NCBI RefSeq assembly: GCF_002754245.1
Contig: NZ_PEEX01000001.1
Coordinates: 4,258,001-4,322,000 of the forward strand
DNA: 64,000 nt
Reading direction: 5' to 3'
Origin: Chryseobacterium sp. 52
GTDB taxonomy: Bacteria > Bacteroidota > Bacteroidia > Flavobacteriales > Weeksellaceae
Below, one piece after another: positions 46,201-55,136 of the stretch. Made by a program: the position numbers and the translations under genes. The notes beneath the pieces were generated by a model. It did not search any database and was not told the origin of the DNA. It worked only from the letters and a program-made list of their open reading frames with translations. Position 1 is the first letter of the stretch, and the number at the start of each line of letters is the position of its first letter.

Positions 46201-46641
46201 TTACCAGATGGCTTCAATCGTTTGATGGATAGTATTGATCACAAATTTCTCTGAACTTTTTTTACCAAGCATCGCTTTTACAAGAGGTGATTCTGAAGAG
46301 ACAGTCATCACTTTTTGCTTCTCAACAAGAATTTCTCCTACAGACACTGTAACATAATAGAATCCTTTGTCTGTTTTAACTAAAGATCCGAGCTGTACTT
46401 TATCCGAAGGTTCTGTTGATATTTTTTGAATAATTGCGAGCTGGTTCAGAGATTCGTTGAGCTGCCGTTGAAGATTATTGATTTCCTGCTGCAGCATTTC
46501 ACGGCCTGTTTCATATTTATCACCCATTGAACTTTTGGTATCATTGTTTGAGGCACGGGTTTCTTCGATAAGGTCCTGGAAACTTTGGATCTTGTCTGTG
46601 ATCTTTGTTTTTATGATGTTTAATAATTCCTGTTTGTTCAT
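46201..46641 (-). CDS. Gre-factor-like protein (often labelled 3-oxoacyl-ACP synthase)
   Basis: The 146-residue protein has an N-terminal coiled coil (about 1-75, with MGDKYETGREMLQQEINNL) and a C-terminal beta-domain (VQLGSLVKTDKGFYYVTVSVG, then SPLVKAMLGKKSSEKFVIN). This is the GreA/GreB architecture: the GDKYETG motif and the SPLGKALLGK-like motif correspond. The acyl-carrier synthase label used in databases for this family has no support in the sequence, which lacks a thiolase fold. It might bind RNA polymerase. It is monocistronic. Confidence 0.7.
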   Translation of the reverse strand: MNKQELLNIIKTKITDKIQSFQDLIEETRASNNDTKSSMGDKYETGREMLQQEINNLQRQLNESLNQLAIIQKISTEPSDKVQLGSLVKTDKGFYYVTVSVGEILVEKQKVMTVSSESPLVKAMLGKKSSEKFVINTIHQTIEAIW

Positions 46642-46721
46642 GTGATGAAGGTTTTCTTTTAGAATTTTTTTTGATCAGTTTCTTTCCGAATGATCGTCCG
46701 CAAAACTAAAAATATAAAATT

Positions 46722-46790
46722 TGGGCTAAAGCCGGTTGCAAATATGCATAAAATAAGCGGGCTAAAGCCCGCCTCTATTGAATATTTAAA
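46722..46790. repeat. Dispersed palindromic repeat, copy 1
   Basis: Contains GGCTAAAGCCGG, a 20-base spacer, and AAGCGGGCTAAAGCCCGC followed by CTATTGA. The inner GCGGGCTAAAGCCCGC is a near-perfect palindrome. The same order of elements recurs at 62767-62836. Confidence 0.7.
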
Positions 46791-46826
46791 GATTCAAATT
46801 GCTATTTTAAATAGGATGACTGAATA

Positions 46827-48173
46827 TTATTTTTCAAAAACGGTATAATCTGACACTTTGAAGGCAAAATCTTTTCCGCTGTCAAAATCCCGTTTTGTCC
46901 TGTCAAAAACATTTCGGAAAGCTCCTGAAAGGTTCTGGTCTTCAATGGTAAAATTTACCGGTTCTTTTGACATATTCAGCACCACCAGCACTTCATCTTT
47001 TCCGTTCTTTCTAATGTAAGCCAGTATTTTATCATTGGCTGTTGTATTCAGCAGATAAGTCGAGACATTGGCATCTCCGCCTCTTAAGGCAGGATTTGAT
47101 GATTTTAAATCAAGCAAAGTCTTATAAAACTCGGTCATCTGGTAGGTATTGGTCCACTTGATGACATCTTTTTCGAAGAATTCAAGCCTTTTCATATTCG
47201 GAAGTTCCTGACCGGAATACAGGAGAGGAACACCGTTCCATGTGGCAGAAAAAACGGCCATTGGTTTTGTAATCGCTCCGTATTTTTCGTATTCTGTACC
47301 GTTCCATGAATTTTCATCATGATTTGACGTGAACCAGGCTCTCATGGAGGAATCTCCTATGTTGGAATACTGTACCAGTAAGTCTTTAAGTTCCTGAAGA
47401 GGTTCATTCTTTTTGTAATAATCAGCAGATTTATGCATCCATTTCCATGAATAGCTGGCATCAAATACTTTTCCGTATTCCGGGCTTTCCAGTTCATCAA
47501 ATTCTCCTAACCAGAAAAGTGGCTTTACTTTTTCCACTTCCGGACGTGCCTGTTCCCAGAAATCAACTTCCACCCAAGAGGCAAGGTCGCATCTGAAACC
47601 GTCGATCCCTGTTTCTTTTACCCAGAATTTCATGGCATCAATCATGGCAAGACGCATTTCCTTGTTTTTATAATCCAGTTCAATGATATCATCCATGCCT
47701 GAAGCAATATGGAATTTTCCGTCAGCATCTTTCAGATAAAATTCAGGGTGTGTTTTTGTCCAGATGTGATCCCATCCGGTGTGATTTGCCACCCAGTCTA
47801 TGATTACTTTGAAACCCAGTCTGTGGGCTTCATTCACCATATGTTTGAAATCATTCAAGGTTCCGAATTCAGGATTAACAGATGTATAATCTGATGCGGC
47901 GTAAGGGCTTCCGAGACTTCCTTTTTTATTCTGCTGTGCAATAGGTGTTACAGGCATGAACCAAAGGGTTCTGACGCCCATTTTTTTCAGGCGGGGCATT
48001 TCTTTTTCAAATGCTTTGAAGGTTCCTTCCTGGGTATATTGTCTTACGTTTACTTCGTATATATTAGTTGTGTGCTTCCATTCTTTGGGCAAATCCATAG
48101 TGTGTGTTGTATTTTGAGTGGTACAGGAAACAATTCCCAGACCAATTATTGCTAGCAGAATTAATTTCTTCAT
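46827..48173 (-). CDS. Lipoprotein alpha-amylase family enzyme (GH13)
   Basis: The 448-residue protein has a lipobox (GIVSC, Cys17). GH13 regions are clear: VIIDWVANH (region I, about 123-131), GFRCDLASW with nucleophile Asp196, WLGEFDE with acid/base Glu224, and FTSNHDENSW with Asp286. A C-terminal beta domain follows. It should cleave alpha-glucans at the cell surface or in the periplasm. It is compact for the family, and no SusCD pair or other glycan gene is adjacent. A TACTTTTG box lies at 48188-48195 on the minus strand. Confidence 0.92.
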   Translation of the reverse strand: MKKLILLAIIGLGIVSCTTQNTTHTMDLPKEWKHTTNIYEVNVRQYTQEGTFKAFEKEMPRLKKMGVRTLWFMPVTPIAQQNKKGSLGSPYAASDYTSVNPEFGTLNDFKHMVNEAHRLGFKVIIDWVANHTGWDHIWTKTHPEFYLKDADGKFHIASGMDDIIELDYKNKEMRLAMIDAMKFWVKETGIDGFRCDLASWVEVDFWEQARPEVEKVKPLFWLGEFDELESPEYGKVFDASYSWKWMHKSADYYKKNEPLQELKDLLVQYSNIGDSSMRAWFTSNHDENSWNGTEYEKYGAITKPMAVFSATWNGVPLLYSGQELPNMKRLEFFEKDVIKWTNTYQMTEFYKTLLDLKSSNPALRGGDANVSTYLLNTTANDKILAYIRKNGKDEVLVVLNMSKEPVNFTIEDQNLSGAFRNVFDRTKRDFDSGKDFAFKVSDYTVFEK

Positions 48174-48187
48174 TCATCTATTTTTAA

Positions 48188-48195
48188 CAAAAGTA
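48188..48195 (-). promoter_or_regulatory. Bacteroidota -7 box for the GH13 gene
   Basis: The minus strand reads TACTTTTG, a TAnnTTTG match 15 bases upstream of the ATG. Confidence 0.5.
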
Positions 48196-48246
48196 AGGAA
48201 TGTTTTTTGTTAAAAAGTTAACTTTTTAATGTGAAAAGCAGGAAAT

Positions 48247-48279
48247 GAATAGTGAATAGTGAATAGTGAATAGTGAATA
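48247..48279. repeat. Heptamer tandem repeat (GAATAGT)
   Basis: GAATAGT is repeated four times in perfect tandem, with a partial fifth unit. It is intergenic, upstream of the GH13 gene's promoter and downstream of the pRiA4b-like gene. Confidence 0.9.
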
Positions 48280-48352
48280 AAGTTATTCAGATTTACTGAG
48301 GCTTTAAAGATTCACGATTGAGTTACGAATTCCAATTGTCATTTAATATAAA

Positions 48353-48384
48353 ACAAAAGCCCCGGACAAAAAATCCAGGGCTAT
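48353..48384 (-). terminator. Terminator of the pRiA4b ORF-3-like gene
   Basis: On the minus strand AGCCCTGGA and GTCCGGGGCT form a stem around a T-rich loop, followed by TTTTGTTTT, just past the stop at 48401. Confidence 0.65.
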
Positions 48385-48400
48385 ATATTGTTTTCAGATG

Positions 48401-49000
48401 TTATTTCTCATCGTCGTTATCTTCTTCGTCTTCGAAAACATCGTCGTTGTAGTTTTCTTCTTCTTCGTCATCGAAACTGTCGTCATCCTCATCTTCAAAA
48501 TTACTGTTGTTTCCAAAGTCGTCATCAAAATTGAAATCGTCATCCATCAATGGCATTGCCGATCTCTTTTTAGATCCTCCGGCACTTCCGCTTTTGCTTG
48601 GTGCTTTCAACGGAACGTTTCCAAATCGGTATACTGTAATAGGATAAATCACTCCTTTCGTTTCATCGATGATCTCTACAAGCTCGCAGAAGAATTCCCA
48701 AAGATCAAGAAGCCCGTACTGAAACTGGGCTTTATCACCCACATTTCCGAAAGCCTCATCAATGTACACATCTGACATAATCTCGCCGTCACCATCGTCA
48801 CTCATATCTTCCAGGGGAACACTTTTAAGTATTGTCCCGTCATCTTCCAACATATTAAAAGTGGATAGTTCGTCTCCCTGAAGATTGAACGCACTTTTAA
48901 TTCCCAAATGTAAGTTCCATAGTGATTGTTTTCCTTTTACTTCAATATCACGGAAAATATCCTCTTTCGCATCTAATATTACGCGGATCTTGTAAACCAT
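48401..49000 (-). CDS. pRiA4b ORF-3-like protein with acidic tail
   Basis: The 199-residue protein starts with the PF07929 pattern (VYKIRVILDAKEDIFRDIEV, then LWNLHLGIKSAFNL). This domain was named from plasmid pRiA4b and is also present in IS1096 TnpR-type proteins; its function is unknown. About 50 C-terminal residues are almost only Asp/Glu/Asn (DDDFNFDDDF, DDEEEENYND), an unusual tail that could mimic nucleic acid or bind cations. It is free of transposon genes here and is likely a conserved chromosomal gene. Confidence 0.8.
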   Translation of the reverse strand: MVYKIRVILDAKEDIFRDIEVKGKQSLWNLHLGIKSAFNLQGDELSTFNMLEDDGTILKSVPLEDMSDDGDGEIMSDVYIDEAFGNVGDKAQFQYGLLDLWEFFCELVEIIDETKGVIYPITVYRFGNVPLKAPSKSGSAGGSKKRSAMPLMDDDFNFDDDFGNNSNFEDEDDDSFDDEEEENYNDDVFEDEEDNDDEK

Positions 49001-49134
49001 ATCAGTTTCTTAAATTACTTTTTTGCCTTAATTATTATGATAAATCTCTGTTGCAAATATATAATAAATGACATGTGACAAAAAAATATTTCAGGATTTT
49101 TTAAATTATTTTTTTTTCTTACATTTTACCAGAA

Positions 49135-50166
49135 TTATTTACTTTTTTCAAGCATAAAACTGAACTTCGTTCCTTCAAGATAGACACTCTCTACGGTAAT
49201 ATTTTCATTATGGGCTTCAAGAATATGCTTTACGATAGCAAGACCAAGGCCTGAACCCCCTTCCCTTCTGCTTCTGCTGGTTTCCACACGATAGAACCTT
49301 TCAAAGATTCTTGGAAGAATTTCAGCTTTAATTCCCATTCCGTTATCAATGACTTCAATCAGCACTTTATTTTTAAGAACACTGGTTTTTACCACCACTT
49401 TTGCTTCCTGTCTGTTGGCATAATGGATGGCATTTGAAATTAAATTAATAAAAACCTGTGAAATCTTCTGTTTGTCACCATCTACAAAGATTTGCGGATG
49501 AAGGGTCTGAATCTGCAGTGTGGTATTATGTTTTTCTGCTTCAAATTCAAGCAGGTCAAAAATTTCTTTAATCAGAAGATTAACATCAAATTTTGAGGAA
49601 GTAATACTGATTTCTCCTGCTTCAAGCCTGTTGATCATATCAAGATCCGTCACGATGGCAATCAGTCTTTCTACCGATTTATCGATTCTTTCCAGGTATT
49701 TATCACGGATCGTAAGATTCTCTACCCCGCCGTCTCTAAGGGTTTCCACATATCCCTGAATGGAAAACAAAGGGGTTTTAAGTTCATGGGAAACGTTTCC
49801 GATGTATTCTTTACGGTAGCTTTCCATTTCCTTCATCATGTCGATCTCCGTTACCTGCTGTTGATTGAGATCCGAGAATCTCTCCCCCAGTTCTTTAATG
49901 GTAATGTTTTCGTTGTTGTCATTGACAATTTCCTGCGGAAGCATTTGTGAAAGTCCACGCACCTGCTTTTTCCCATAGTAGTTGAAGAGAAGCTCCAGAA
50001 CTACATAGTTGATCATAAAAATGAGGATCAGGCAGATAAAAAGGCCAATTTTAAAGAAAGGGGTCTGGTAATAGATGTCCTTCAGTGAATCAAAGATGAT
50101 CACTAAAAGAAACATCACCAGTGTCAGAAGACACGAGGCGACGAGTGTAAGTCTGTAAAATTTCAA
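49135..50166 (-). CDS. Sensor histidine kinase, PhoR-like
   Basis: The 343-residue kinase has two close N-terminal transmembrane helices (about 8-27 and 40-62) with almost no periplasmic loop, a HisKA domain with phospho-acceptor His127 in NVSHELKTPLFS, and a HATPase domain (NLISNAIHYANR, VIDNGMGI, GGSGLGLAIVKH). The layout and the neighbour regulator resemble PhoR of Bacteroidota. The small loop suggests it senses through a partner or the membrane. It lies 47 bases downstream of the response regulator in the same transcript. Confidence 0.9.
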   Translation of the reverse strand: MKFYRLTLVASCLLTLVMFLLVIIFDSLKDIYYQTPFFKIGLFICLILIFMINYVVLELLFNYYGKKQVRGLSQMLPQEIVNDNNENITIKELGERFSDLNQQQVTEIDMMKEMESYRKEYIGNVSHELKTPLFSIQGYVETLRDGGVENLTIRDKYLERIDKSVERLIAIVTDLDMINRLEAGEISITSSKFDVNLLIKEIFDLLEFEAEKHNTTLQIQTLHPQIFVDGDKQKISQVFINLISNAIHYANRQEAKVVVKTSVLKNKVLIEVIDNGMGIKAEILPRIFERFYRVETSRSRREGGSGLGLAIVKHILEAHNENITVESVYLEGTKFSFMLEKSK

Positions 50167-50213
50167 TTTTACAAGTTTTTTTATAGGTTATGTAAAGGTA
50201 TGAATCTAAGTTA

Positions 50214-50891
50214 TTAAACGATAAGCTTATAACCGATTCCTTTTAATGTCTGGATGGTATTAATTCCCAGTTTTTCTCTTAATCTTCTGATGTGTACGTC
50301 AATGGTTCTTTCTCCTACGATCACATCATTGCCCCATACTTTTTCCAGAATTTCTTCTCTTTTGAATACTTTTTCTGTATTTGAAGCCAAAAGATAAAGC
50401 AAATCAAATTCTTTCTTAGGAAGAAGAAACTGCTGTCCGCTTTTGGACACTCTGAAATTGTCTTTGTCGATCACAAGATCACCAATCTCTATTAATTTGG
50501 CATTATCTGAAACCTGAGAAGTCAATTGTAATAAAGCATTCACTTTAGAAGTAAGGATCTTCGGCTTGATCAGCTTTACGATATAATCATTAGCTCCTGC
50601 CTGGAATCCTGCCAACTGAGAAAACTCTTCACTTCTTGCAGAAAGGAAAACAATCAGTGTCTTGTGAAGTTCCTTTACTTTACGAAGTTCCTGACAGGTT
50701 TCGATACCGTCTTTTTCCGGCATCATGACATCTAATAGAATAAGATCAGGGATGATCTCTTTGGCTTTCTCTATCCCTTCGTTACCGTTTGTGGCTGTAT
50801 AGATGTCATAGCCTTCTTTTTCCAGATTGTAAGACAGAATCTCTAAAATATCCAGTTCGTCGTCTATTAAGAGTATTTTCTTTTGGTTCAT
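50214..50891 (-). CDS. Response regulator, OmpR/PhoB family
   Basis: The 225-residue protein has a receiver domain with acidic pair Asp10/Asp11 and phospho-acceptor Asp54 (LLDVMMPEKDG), and a winged-helix DNA-binding domain with VGERTIDVHIRRLREKLG. It is nearest to PhoB-type regulators. At the conserved lysine near residue 107 the sequence is DYIVKLIKPK, where the usual Lys-Pro is Lys-Leu. It is upstream of the kinase gene and divergent from a TonB-dependent receptor. Confidence 0.92.
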   Translation of the reverse strand: MNQKKILLIDDELDILEILSYNLEKEGYDIYTATNGNEGIEKAKEIIPDLILLDVMMPEKDGIETCQELRKVKELHKTLIVFLSARSEEFSQLAGFQAGANDYIVKLIKPKILTSKVNALLQLTSQVSDNAKLIEIGDLVIDKDNFRVSKSGQQFLLPKKEFDLLYLLASNTEKVFKREEILEKVWGNDVIVGERTIDVHIRRLREKLGINTIQTLKGIGYKLIV

Positions 50892-51089
50892 TTTAAATTT
50901 TTACTGAGTCAAAGTTAATAAATTTTAAAGCACAGATGAACAAATCTATTATCGTTCACATAAAGTTAACAATAATACCCTTTTATTAATGTTTAGTTAA
51001 AAAAAAATTAAAATTCGCTAAACCACTTACCCCACTAAACTTTTATTCCTTTGCACCGAAAGAATCTAGTAAATAAAGTAAGTAAGATA

Positions 51090-53729
51090 ATGAAAATTAA
51101 TAAACTTAGCATTGCGGTCTTATTTTTATCCGGATCTGTGTTTTACGCTCAAGAAACGAAGCAGGACACAATCATTAAGGAGAAAAAAATTGATGGCGTA
51201 GTAATCCAGGGAAGCAGCAACAAGAAAACTGAAACTGCCGTATTAGGAGAACAAAAAAAAGCGGTTATTCAAAAGCAGGCTGTAAGTGCTGAAGAGATTT
51301 CCAGAAAAGGGATCTCCAACGTAGAACAGGGACTTACGAAAGTAACGGGAATTACTACAGTAGAAGGAAGAGGACTTTTCGTAAGAGGTCTTGAAGAACG
51401 ATACAATTATTTATTGATCAACGGTCTTGGTTCTCCTTCGAACAACCCATTCCAAAAGATTATTGCCCTAAAACAATTCCCAACGGATGTAGTAGGTAAA
51501 TTAAATATCTACAAAACCTTCAACTCTAACCTTTACGGAGATTTTGCAGGAGCTACTTTTGATATTGAGACGCTTACAATCGACAAGCCATTTACTAAAA
51601 TAGAATTCAGTGTAGGTGTCAATACTTTAAGTACATTCAGAAATAACTTCAAAATAGCCGAGGGAGCAGATGGAATGAATGGTTATTTAGGTTTGAATTC
51701 CAGAGACAGAAGACTACCTGATGAAATTAGAAATTCAAGACCAGATAATTATAAATTCACTGCAGATCAATCTTTAAATTCATTCAAAGACTCCTGGAAT
51801 GTAGACAATGTAAAATCAATGCCAAATACGAGTCTTGGATTTACAACTGCACAGAAAGTAAAAATGGGCGAAACAGGGAATTTAGGGATTTTATTCTCTT
51901 TAAACCAGGGAAGCAAATTTGAATACAAGGATGGTGGCAATAGCCAGTTTAAAGGACAGGGGCAGAACTCATTCATCGAAAACATGAACTATCTCAACCG
52001 TAAGCAATACAATTACGAGATAGAATCTTCTGTTTTACTAGGTTTAGGATATAAAAATAAAGGAACAAATATTAACCTAAATGCTATTTATTTACAGAAT
52101 GTCAATAATATCATAGAAGATAACTATGGCTACAAAGACGGGCAGGTTCTTAATAAGACAACTTTCTTTAGAACAAACCAGTTAGATGTTTCAAGATTTT
52201 TAGATTTGCAGTTAACTGCTTCTCAGAAAATAAATGAAAGACATCAGGTAAAAGCCGGAGCCAGCTATGTTATCAATAATTATCAGCAACCTGACAGAAA
52301 AATCCTAGAAGGTAACCGTATTGATCCTACTACCGGTGCTACTCTTTCAGATGGAAATATTGCCATGCGTTATGGAGGAAATAACATTATCCGTCAATAT
52401 CTGGACGTAGACTCCAGATTCTATGGTTCGGCTTTTGCAGAATATCAATTATCTTTAGGAGAAAAGGGAGATAGAAAAGACTTTCCTATTCAGATTGCTG
52501 TAGGTTATAATGGTTTTTCAGATTTTAGAAAAACTTCTTACCGATTTATCTTCGGACGTACAGCTACCTCATCAGCCCCATTTGTTATTAATATCGATAA
52601 TCCTCAGGATACATTTAATGCTTCACTTAGAAACGGAGATCTATATTATCAGGAAGGTTCTGATGTTTCACAGTTCTACTCTAGTTTCTATCAAATTATT
52701 AATGGAGGTTATGCCAACATTAATTTGAAACCTAGTGATTCCTGGGATATCTTATTGGGAGCGAGATATGAAAATGACATGACTCTGATTCGTTATTCTG
52801 AGCAGAGTGCAGACAATAAAATCAATCTGGATAAAAACAAAGATTTCTTCTTACCGTCATTATCCGTAAAAAAATCGCTTAATAATAAAAATAATTTAAG
52901 ATTCTCTTTCAGTAAGACCGTTACACGTCCTATCCTAATTGAGACCATGCCTATTACCTATATCAATCCTGATAACGTAAACATTGTTGGTAACCCGGCA
53001 ATTAAAAACAGTGAAAACTACAACTTCGATTTGAAATGGGAATATTTCCCTACCAACAAGGAGATGTTTGCCGTAAACCTATTTGCAAAAAGAATCGATA
53101 ACGCTATTGAACGTTCATTAGTAGCTTCAGGAAATGCAACCGGTTCAACCATCACTTTCTTCAATGCAAAAAAAGCAGATTTATTCGGAATAGAATTGGA
53201 AGGAATCCTGAGTTTGGGTAGAATATCAGAATCCTTAAGAAGCTTTACTTTAGGAGCCAATGCCACTATTATGCATTCAGACGTAGAAAGAAGCCAGGAT
53301 CAGTTAAATATGGAAAGACCTGACTGGTTTGCGCTTACAGGAGAAACATTACGTAAGAGAGGTTTACAGGGAGCTTCTCCTTATACCATCAATGCGGATT
53401 TAAAATATGAATTGAAAAACCGCAACAATTTATCCCACACATTCTCTCTGGTTTATAATGTATCAGGAAGTAAAATCTATGCAACAGGAGGTTCAGGTAC
53501 TGATAATTATTATGAAAAACCATTCAACCAGGTAGATTTTGTATACCAGGGACAATTAACCAAAAACTGGAATGTAAAATTTGCAGTACAGAATATTTTA
53601 GACAGCAAATATAAAATCTTAATCGGTGACAAAAATTATCTTCCGGTTAATTTTGAACAAGGCGATAATACGCTTACCAACTACTACAGAGGGACTACAT
53701 TCAATCTTACTGTAGGATATACATTCTAA
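51090..53729 (+). CDS. TonB-dependent outer-membrane receptor
   Basis: The 879-residue protein has a signal peptide (to SVFYAQ), a plug domain (about 65-175, with SRKGISNVEQGLTKVTGI and VRGLEERYNYLLING) and a 22-strand type barrel ending TTFNLTVGYTF. It lacks the N-terminal carboxypeptidase-like domain of SusC proteins. The ATG at 51090 gives the signal peptide; an earlier start adds 13 unrelated residues. A lipoprotein gene follows after 36 bases, forming a receptor-lipoprotein pair opposite a PhoBR-like system. The ligand is unknown; a phosphorus compound is only inferred from that context. Confidence 0.93.
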   Translation: MKINKLSIAVLFLSGSVFYAQETKQDTIIKEKKIDGVVIQGSSNKKTETAVLGEQKKAVIQKQAVSAEEISRKGISNVEQGLTKVTGITTVEGRGLFVRGLEERYNYLLINGLGSPSNNPFQKIIALKQFPTDVVGKLNIYKTFNSNLYGDFAGATFDIETLTIDKPFTKIEFSVGVNTLSTFRNNFKIAEGADGMNGYLGLNSRDRRLPDEIRNSRPDNYKFTADQSLNSFKDSWNVDNVKSMPNTSLGFTTAQKVKMGETGNLGILFSLNQGSKFEYKDGGNSQFKGQGQNSFIENMNYLNRKQYNYEIESSVLLGLGYKNKGTNINLNAIYLQNVNNIIEDNYGYKDGQVLNKTTFFRTNQLDVSRFLDLQLTASQKINERHQVKAGASYVINNYQQPDRKILEGNRIDPTTGATLSDGNIAMRYGGNNIIRQYLDVDSRFYGSAFAEYQLSLGEKGDRKDFPIQIAVGYNGFSDFRKTSYRFIFGRTATSSAPFVINIDNPQDTFNASLRNGDLYYQEGSDVSQFYSSFYQIINGGYANINLKPSDSWDILLGARYENDMTLIRYSEQSADNKINLDKNKDFFLPSLSVKKSLNNKNNLRFSFSKTVTRPILIETMPITYINPDNVNIVGNPAIKNSENYNFDLKWEYFPTNKEMFAVNLFAKRIDNAIERSLVASGNATGSTITFFNAKKADLFGIELEGILSLGRISESLRSFTLGANATIMHSDVERSQDQLNMERPDWFALTGETLRKRGLQGASPYTINADLKYELKNRNNLSHTFSLVYNVSGSKIYATGGSGTDNYYEKPFNQVDFVYQGQLTKNWNVKFAVQNILDSKYKILIGDKNYLPVNFEQGDNTLTNYYRGTTFNLTVGYTF

Positions 53730-53765
53730 AAATAATTTAATAAAAAATAAAAATAAAGTATAAAA

Positions 53766-54989
53766 ATGAAAAGAAGAGTTTTATCATTATTATCGTTAAC
53801 AGCCGTGTTAACATTGGCCTTAAATTCATGTACTATCGAGGTAAATGATGGCTTAGGAGACGGTACTACAGTTACTACTCCGGGAACTACTGAAAGTGTA
53901 TTAAGCGGAAGCGGAACATTATCAGGAACTATTTCAAAAGATATCCTTATCAAAAAAGGAAATTATACATTAGACGGAATCGTAAAAATCACGAATAATG
54001 CTACCATTACTATTGAGGCGGGAGCTAGTTTCAATGTAGTAACTTCTAAAACAAGTGGTTTAGTAATTCTTCAGGACGGAAGGATCAATGCTGTTGGTAC
54101 AGCTGCTGAACCAATTGTATTCACAACAACCAGTAAAGTTCCAGGAGACTGGGGTGGTATCACTATTTATGGAAGTGCTCCTATTAAAGCCGTAAACGGA
54201 AATACACAAGCTCTTTCTGAGGATGGAAATAACGTTTACTACGGTGGAACTGATGCCAACTCAAATTCAGGTACCATGAAGTTTGTGAGAGTAGAATATG
54301 CAGGGAAAAAGATCGGTGACGGTACTTCTGAAACCAACTCAATGACTTTCTACGCTGTAGGAGCAGGTACTACCTTAGAGAATCTTGTAACATACAAAGG
54401 AACTGATGACGGATATGAATTCTTCGGAGGTACTGTAAGTGCTAAGAATATCGTTTCTTACGGTAACTATGATGATTCATTTGACTGGCAGGATGCATGG
54501 AGCGGACAGAACAATACCAACTGGTATGCTTTCCAAACCGGTACAGGAAACTTCGGAATGGAAATTGAAGCTTCTGGTAATGCTGATAATGTAGCACCAA
54601 AAGTATCAAATATCACTCTGATCAGAGATACAAATACACTTCCGGAAACAGCTAACTCACCTGAAATTACTGCTATCCAGTTTAAAAAACAAGGAACAGG
54701 AATTTTCTCAAACGTTTATATCAGCGGTTATAAAAATATTGGTACTCAGAAAGGGTATGCAGTACTGATTCAGGATGCCGCTACAGAAACAAGCCAGGTG
54801 AATACAGGCAAAGTGGTTGTGGCTCCTCTTACATACTTAAACTCTGATAATGCAGGTGTTTGGGGGTATGCTTTCACACCAAACGGTGCTAAAACTTTCA
54901 CCAACACTACGACTGTTACAAAAGTATCTCTAACTCCTGGAGCCTGGGCTACAGTAGACGGAGTAAACCTTTTAGCAGGATTACAATAA
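53766..54989 (+). CDS. Lipoprotein with predicted beta-helix, receptor partner
   Basis: The 407-residue protein has a lipobox (ALNSC, Cys22). Strand-rich repeats such as ITNNATITIEAGASFNVVTS, then LVILQDGRINAVGTAAEPIV and VKYAG-like turns suggest a right-handed beta-helix. No catalytic site is visible. Databases often call this type multidrug transporter, which the soluble lipoprotein architecture contradicts. It follows the TonB-dependent receptor after 36 bases and probably acts with it at the outer membrane, as SusD does with SusC, though it is not SusD-like. Confidence 0.72.
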   Translation: MKRRVLSLLSLTAVLTLALNSCTIEVNDGLGDGTTVTTPGTTESVLSGSGTLSGTISKDILIKKGNYTLDGIVKITNNATITIEAGASFNVVTSKTSGLVILQDGRINAVGTAAEPIVFTTTSKVPGDWGGITIYGSAPIKAVNGNTQALSEDGNNVYYGGTDANSNSGTMKFVRVEYAGKKIGDGTSETNSMTFYAVGAGTTLENLVTYKGTDDGYEFFGGTVSAKNIVSYGNYDDSFDWQDAWSGQNNTNWYAFQTGTGNFGMEIEASGNADNVAPKVSNITLIRDTNTLPETANSPEITAIQFKKQGTGIFSNVYISGYKNIGTQKGYAVLIQDAATETSQVNTGKVVVAPLTYLNSDNAGVWGYAFTPNGAKTFTNTTTVTKVSLTPGAWATVDGVNLLAGLQ

Positions 54990-55016
54990 GTAACTAGTTT
55001 CTTCATATCAAATTTT

Positions 55017-55050
55017 AAAAGCCATCAGAATTTTTTTCTGGTGGCTTTTG
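55017..55050 (+). terminator. Terminator after the receptor-lipoprotein pair
   Basis: AAAAGCCATCAGAA / TTCTGGTGGCTTTT forms a long stem with one wobble pair, 28 bases after the stop. Confidence 0.8.
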
Positions 55051-55069
55051 ATTGAAGTATAATTTCACA

Positions 55070-55099
55070 AAAAAACCATCAGAAAATCCAATGGCTTTA
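55070..55099 (-). terminator. Terminator of amidohydrolase 1
   Basis: On the minus strand AAAGCCAT and ATGGTTTT form a hairpin followed by a T run. It resembles the adjacent hairpin at 55017-55050. Confidence 0.55.
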
Positions 55100-55136
55100 T
55101 TACAAAAAACAAGTATATAAAAAATATATATTTCAA

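Noticed and set aside
46201..46641. 3-oxoacyl-ACP synthase annotation for the 146-residue protein
   Set aside because: The protein is far too short and lacks the thiolase fold; coiled coil plus beta-domain fits a Gre factor.
48398..48775. A hydrophobic 125-residue plus-strand frame
   Set aside because: It is antisense to the acidic tail of the pRiA4b-like gene, which explains the poly-Phe/Val appearance.
53766..54989. Multidrug transporter annotation for the beta-helix lipoprotein
   Set aside because: It has a lipobox and soluble strand-rich body with no transmembrane helices.
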